Below the pieces are notes generated by a model that searched no databases, was not told the DNA's origin, and worked only from the letters and a program-made list of their open reading frames with translations. Shown here piece by piece: positions 4,506 through 6,987 of a stretch of 6,987 nucleotides of DNA (the stretch's first letter is position 1; each line of letters begins with the position of its first letter). The position numbers were made by a program, and so were the translations under genes. This DNA comes from CAYLZO01 sp964387775. GTDB lineage: Bacteria > Chloroflexota > Anaerolineae > JAAYZQ01. The stretch is taken from NCBI GenBank assembly GCA_964387775.1, contig CAYLZO010000261.1:1-6987 (forward strand), in the 5' to 3' direction.

Positions 4506-6698
4506 ATTTTCGTCCTCCTCTTCAGCCTCTACCTGCTGACCTTCAGCGGCCGCTACCACTCCAGCGACGAGATGTCGATGTTGGCTGTCACCGACAGCCT
4601 GGCCCGGCGCGGTGCGTGGGACATCGAGTTGCTGCGCTGGATGGGTCAGCAGCAGGGCTCCTTCGGCCCCGACGGCACCCTCTATTCGCGCAAGGGCATC
4701 GGCGCGACGCTGGCGGCGTTGCCCCTCTACTGGCTGGCCGTCCAGGTCCGGTGGATCGGCAACGTCCAGGCGGCCATGCTGACCAACGGCGTGGCTACCG
4801 CGCTGACCGGCGTACTCGTCTTTCTCTTCTTGCGACGCCTGCGCTACGGCAAGGGGGTGTCATTGGGTGTGGTCCTGGCCTTTGGCCTGGGGACGATGGC
4901 CTGGCCCTACGCCCGTTACCTCTTTAGCGAGTCGCTGGCGGGGCTGGGCCTGCTCGCCGCCGCCTATTTCTTGTTGCGTTACCGAGACGAGGGGGACTGG
5001 GCCAGCCCGATGTTGGCGGGCGCTGGCCTGGGTGTGGCCCTGCTGGCTCGGCTGAACAACGCCCTCGCCGCGCCCTTTCTGGGCCTGTTGCTGCTGGTCT
5101 ACCTGAAGACATATTCCCCCTCCCCCAGGGGAGGGGCGCTGGCTCCCTCTCCCTTCGGGGGAGAGGGCTGGGGTGAGGGGGGAATCTGGTTACGAACTCA
5201 AATTCTGCGGCCCATCCTCCTCTTCGCCCTGCCCGTGCTGGCCGCGCTGGCCGTCATCGCCTGGTACAACTGGCTGCGCTTCGGCCACCCACTGACCACC
5301 GGCTACCTGCCCCAGGAGCGCTTTGCCACCCCTTTCTTCGAGGGATTTTACGGCTTGACGTTGAGCCCCGGCAAGGGGCTGTTCTGGTACAATCCGCTCT
5401 TTTTCGCCGCCGTGGCCGCCTGGCCGGCCTTTTTCCGCAAGTACCGGGCCGAGGCATTGCTGGTTGCCGCCGTGGTGCTGGGCAACGTCGCCTTTTACGC
5501 GCCCTGGTACCTGTGGTGGGCCGGCCACGCCTGGGGGCCGCGCTTCCTGGTGGCGATCCTGCCCTTCGCCGCGCTGCCCCTGGCCCCCGCGCTGGAGGCG
5601 GCCCGCCGGCGGCGGGGGCTGGCCCTCGGCCTGGCAGCCCTGGCGCTGGTCAGCGTCGGCGTGCAGGTGCTGGGCGTCGCCGTCGATTTCAACCGCTACC
5701 TGGAGGACGTCCACGCCGAGCTGGGCCTCTACCATCCGGCCACGCTGTTCAACCCGGCCTACAGCCCGCTGCTGCGGCAGTGGACCTATCTGCGCGTCGA
5801 GAACCTCGACCTGGCCTGGGCGAGGCTGGCAGCAGGCAGCGAGCAGCGAGCAGCAAGCGCCGCACTTGTTGCTTGCTGCTTGCTGCTTGCTGCGATCCTG
5901 TCTCTGTGGGCAGCCTGGCGGGGGCGGCTGGGCAAAGGGCTGGCGGCCGGGCTCCTGCTCGTTCTCGTTGGGGGGGCGTTGGCCTCGCTCTTGTTCTACG
6001 CGCCGGCCGGCGACGTGGCCGTCGCGGCCCGCCACCTGGCTGCTATGGAGCGGCCTGGCGAGGTGGCGGCGCTGACCGATCCGCTGCTCACCGAAGCCTG
6101 GCAGGGCGCCTACGACGGCGGCCTGTGGGTCTGGGGTACGGAGGAGACTGGGCCAGTCTCCGAGATTGGCCCGGTCTGGACCATCGGCCCGGGCAGCCCC
6201 GAGCCGGCGGTGGTCCGCGTCCAGGTGGGTTCGGTGCGTCTTGACTATCACTCGCCGGCCGTCGAGCCCTTTGCGCTCGACCGTTTGCCCGTTCCCCCGT
6301 TGGAGGACCAGCCGCGACTTGGGGAGTTTGTCGCTCTAGTTGCCGTTCAGGCCGAGGATCGCGAGATCCGCCGGGGCCGGGCGCTGCCGATGGCCCTCCA
6401 CTGGCGGGCGCTGGCCCCGACCGGCACCTCCTACACAGTCTTTGTGCAGCTCGTCGACGAAACGGGGGAAAAAGCCGGACAGGTGGACTGCCTGCCGTGC
6501 AACGGCGGTTGCCCGACGACGACCTGGCGGCCCGGCGACCTCGTCGGCGAGTGGTACGAGGTCCCCATCCGCCCTGACGCGCCGCCGGGGGACTACCAAC
6601 TCATCGCCGGCCTGTACGACCTGCAAACGGGCAAGAACCTGAAGTCACCGGACGGCCGGCCCTACCTCACCCTGGGCTCCGTCCGGGTTGAACCCTGA
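4443..6698 (+). CDS. GT-C (PMT/ArnT-like) membrane glycosyltransferase with C-terminal beta-sandwich-like domain
   Basis: The protein has 751 residues. Residues 19-35 are the first hydrophobic helix, followed by HSSDEM with Asp42-Glu43, the acidic pair typical of the first extracytoplasmic loop in PMT/ArnT/GT39 enzymes. SFGPDGTLYSRKGIG (73-87) and further hydrophobic segments follow (about 90-105, 112-131, 138-155, 164-179, 189-222, 255-276, 316-330, 337-354, 365-383, 391-411, 475-490, 498-518). The likely reaction is transfer of a sugar from polyprenyl phosphate to a lipid or protein outside the cytoplasmic membrane; the substrate is unknown. Residues about 590-751 look like the beta-rich domain (TVFVQLVDETG, PPGDYQLIAGLYD) often fused to such enzymes in Chloroflexota, here with three cysteines (683, 686, 690). 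Four repeat elements are translated in frame: residues 1-21, 224-248, 465-484 and 568-578. The start TTG 4443 is the best available. It is probably coupled to the upstream gene, whose stop is 3 nt away. Confidence 0.78.
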   Translation: METEKRISKPTAAVGRQYPISIFVLLFSLYLLTFSGRYHSSDEMSMLAVTDSLARRGAWDIELLRWMGQQQGSFGPDGTLYSRKGIGATLAALPLYWLAVQVRWIGNVQAAMLTNGVATALTGVLVFLFLRRLRYGKGVSLGVVLAFGLGTMAWPYARYLFSESLAGLGLLAAAYFLLRYRDEGDWASPMLAGAGLGVALLARLNNALAAPFLGLLLLVYLKTYSPSPRGGALAPSPFGGEGWGEGGIWLRTQILRPILLFALPVLAALAVIAWYNWLRFGHPLTTGYLPQERFATPFFEGFYGLTLSPGKGLFWYNPLFFAAVAAWPAFFRKYRAEALLVAAVVLGNVAFYAPWYLWWAGHAWGPRFLVAILPFAALPLAPALEAARRRRGLALGLAALALVSVGVQVLGVAVDFNRYLEDVHAELGLYHPATLFNPAYSPLLRQWTYLRVENLDLAWARLAAGSEQRAASAALVACCLLLAAILSLWAAWRGRLGKGLAAGLLLVLVGGALASLLFYAPAGDVAVAARHLAAMERPGEVAALTDPLLTEAWQGAYDGGLWVWGTEETGPVSEIGPVWTIGPGSPEPAVVRVQVGSVRLDYHSPAVEPFALDRLPVPPLEDQPRLGEFVALVAVQAEDREIRRGRALPMALHWRALAPTGTSYTVFVQLVDETGEKAGQVDCLPCNGGCPTTTWRPGDLVGEWYEVPIRPDAPPGDYQLIAGLYDLQTGKNLKSPDGRPYLTLGSVRVEP
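5113..5185. repeat. double-hairpin palindromic element inside the second GT-C gene
   Basis: The ends are inverted: ATTCCCCC (5113-5120) and GGGGGAAT (5178-5185). Inside are two hairpins, CCCCTCCCC (5117-5125) with GGGGAGGGG (5128-5136), and CCCTCTCCC (5145-5153) with GGGAGAGGG (5159-5167) around TTCGG. A closely similar CCCTCTCCC...GGGAGAGGG...GGGTGAGGG sequence is familiar to me as an intergenic repeat in many bacterial genomes (recognition from memory). Here it lies within a coding region and is read in frame as SPSPRGGALAPSPF, then GGEGWGEGG, a Gly/Pro/Ser loop between two hydrophobic helices (206-222 and 255-276). Confidence 0.85.
5836..5893. repeat. heptamer inverted repeat forming a 23-bp hairpin inside the second GT-C gene
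   Basis: The left arm (5836-5858) is GCAGCGA, GCAGCGA, GCAGCAA, GC. The right arm (5871-5893) is GCTTGCT three times plus GC. They pair over 23 positions, with 21 Watson-Crick pairs and two G-T positions (G5841 and G5848), around a 12-nt loop (5859-5870). Both arms are built from the same 7-nt unit, GCAGCRA. The frame is kept through it. The left arm encodes GSEQRAAS (465-472). The right arm encodes the start of a hydrophobic helix, LVACCLLLAA (475-484). Confidence 0.85.
6145..6177. repeat. paired-palindrome repeat inside the second GT-C gene
   Basis: AGACTGGGCCAGTCT (6145-6159) is a perfect 7-1-7 palindrome. CCG (6160-6162) follows, then AGATTGGCCCGGTCT (6163-6177), a 7-1-7 palindrome with two G-T pairs. 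As a single hairpin it gives 16 positions (14 Watson-Crick, two wobble) around C6161. It matches the element at 83-115 in length, spacer and outer bases (AGAC at the start, GTCTCCGAGA in the centre, GGTCT at the end), while the inner arm bases differ in a compensated way. In frame it encodes ETGPVSEIGPV (568-578), between the membrane part and the C-terminal domain. Confidence 0.75.
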
Positions 6699-6700
6699 GC

Positions 6701-6987
6701 TTAAATATCCAATCCCCAATCCCCAATCCCCAATCCTCGGCCAACCGGCTGCCCCTCGCCGTGGACCAGCATCCGATAGGTCTTTTCGATGCGGTCCCAG
6801 TGCTCCTCCCGGTCCAGCGACCAGAAGCGGCCGATGACGGTCGCCACCTGGCCCACGCCCTGCCGCTCGGCTTCCTGCTCTACCTGCTCGATGTAGATGG
6901 CGCCGCTCTCGGGCTTTTCGCCGCGCCGGCCCAGCATCGAATGGACATAGACCTCGGGCACGGCCTCTCGGCGGGCCATCTCCATCA
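6701..6987 (-). CDS. gpmI: 3'-truncated cofactor-independent phosphoglycerate mutase fragment (probable pseudogene)
   Basis: The minus-strand frame is open to the window edge, so the 5' part lies outside. The visible 94 residues from the ATG at 6985 match the central substrate-binding domain of iPGM, which interconverts 3- and 2-phosphoglycerate in glycolysis. EVYVHSMLGRRGEKPES aligns without gaps to the family's KIYLHAFLDGRDTPPRS, and GRFWSLDREEHWDR to GRYYAMDRDxRWDR, keeping the two arginines known as Arg185 and Arg191. Homology stops at about GEGQPV. The last 11 residues (GLGIGDWGLDI) and the TAA (6701-6703) come from the heptamer repeat. The family normally continues about 300 more residues, including the metal-binding Asp/His residues, and nothing like them follows on this strand. 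As it stands it cannot be an active enzyme. The first Asp and the last Asp of DGRD are also replaced by Gly, so it may be a divergent paralogue. A misassembly at the repeat is possible. Confidence 0.75.
   Translation of the reverse strand, partial: MEMARREAVPEVYVHSMLGRRGEKPESGAIYIEQVEQEAERQGVGQVATVIGRFWSLDREEHWDRIEKTYRMLVHGEGQPVGRGLGIGDWGLDI
6707..6736. repeat. heptamer tandem repeat (CCCCAAT) between convergent genes
   Basis: ATCCAAT (6707-6713) is followed by three exact copies of CCCCAAT (6714-6734) and CC. It fills most of the space between the stop of the second GT-C gene (6698) and the recognisable end of the gpmI fragment. Read on the minus strand it encodes the aberrant tail GLGIGDWGLDI of that fragment, and the TAA follows at once. 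The unit resembles the CCCCAAT-type short tandem repeats described in cyanobacteria (family resemblance from memory). ATCCAAT is a cyclic form of the CCAATAT unit at 4490-4503. Confidence 0.85.

Noticed and set aside
5190..6251. Long minus-strand frame (353 codons) opposite the second GT-C gene
   Set aside because: Gln/Gly/Arg-rich shadow of the membrane-protein codons with no motif.
3614..6736. CRISPR-like array formed by the repeats
   Set aside because: The repeats are heptamers or single palindromes of different sequence, with no regular repeat-spacer structure and no cas genes.

Overview
The window is GC-rich bacterial DNA with strong G/C preference at third codon positions. It looks like a piece of a Chloroflexota (Anaerolineae/Caldilineae-like) genome. 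I infer this from the style of the SbcC N-terminus, from the large GT-C-type membrane proteins (one ending in a beta-sandwich-like domain often seen in that phylum), and from the many short palindromic and heptameric repeats. The assignment is from memory of these families, not from a search, and is moderately confident.

Layout: a complete tRNA-Gly(UCC) gene (2-73) is followed by a paired-palindrome repeat (83-115). Three genes then run on the plus strand. The first is sbcC (146-2713), a Rad50-like DNA-repair ATPase with all ATPase motifs and a CPLC zinc hook. Seven bases later comes a polytopic membrane protein that resembles GT-C mannosyltransferases (2721-4439). Three bases after that comes a second GT-C-like protein (4443-6698), with an Asp-Glu pair in its first extracytoplasmic loop and a soluble C-terminal domain. 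The tight spacing suggests one transcription unit. The two membrane proteins probably transfer sugars from lipid carriers to extracytoplasmic acceptors, and nothing ties them functionally to SbcC. At the right edge, on the minus strand, is a fragment of cofactor-independent phosphoglycerate mutase (gpmI-like). It runs out of the window at its 5' side and is cut off at its 3' side by a heptamer repeat only 3 bp from the stop of the upstream convergent gene.

The most notable feature is not a gene system but the density of short repeats. At least eight repeat islands are readable by eye. Seven lie within or at the edges of the two membrane-protein genes, and none lies inside sbcC. Several are built on a 7-nt period (CCAATAT/CCCCAAT, GCAGCRA, a degenerate CACAATC type) and several form strong hairpins. 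Those inside genes are read through in frame and mostly encode hydrophilic loops or linkers. One supplies the stop codon of the first membrane-protein gene and the TTG start of the second, and another supplies the last residues and stop codon of the gpmI fragment. Two islands far apart (83-115 and 6145-6177) share the same 15 + CCG + 15 paired-palindrome architecture although the arm sequences differ with compensating changes.

I see no CRISPR array, transposase, phage gene or defence operon. No gene-free stretch exceeds 300 bases: the gap at 74-145 holds only the palindrome pair and the sbcC ribosome binding site.
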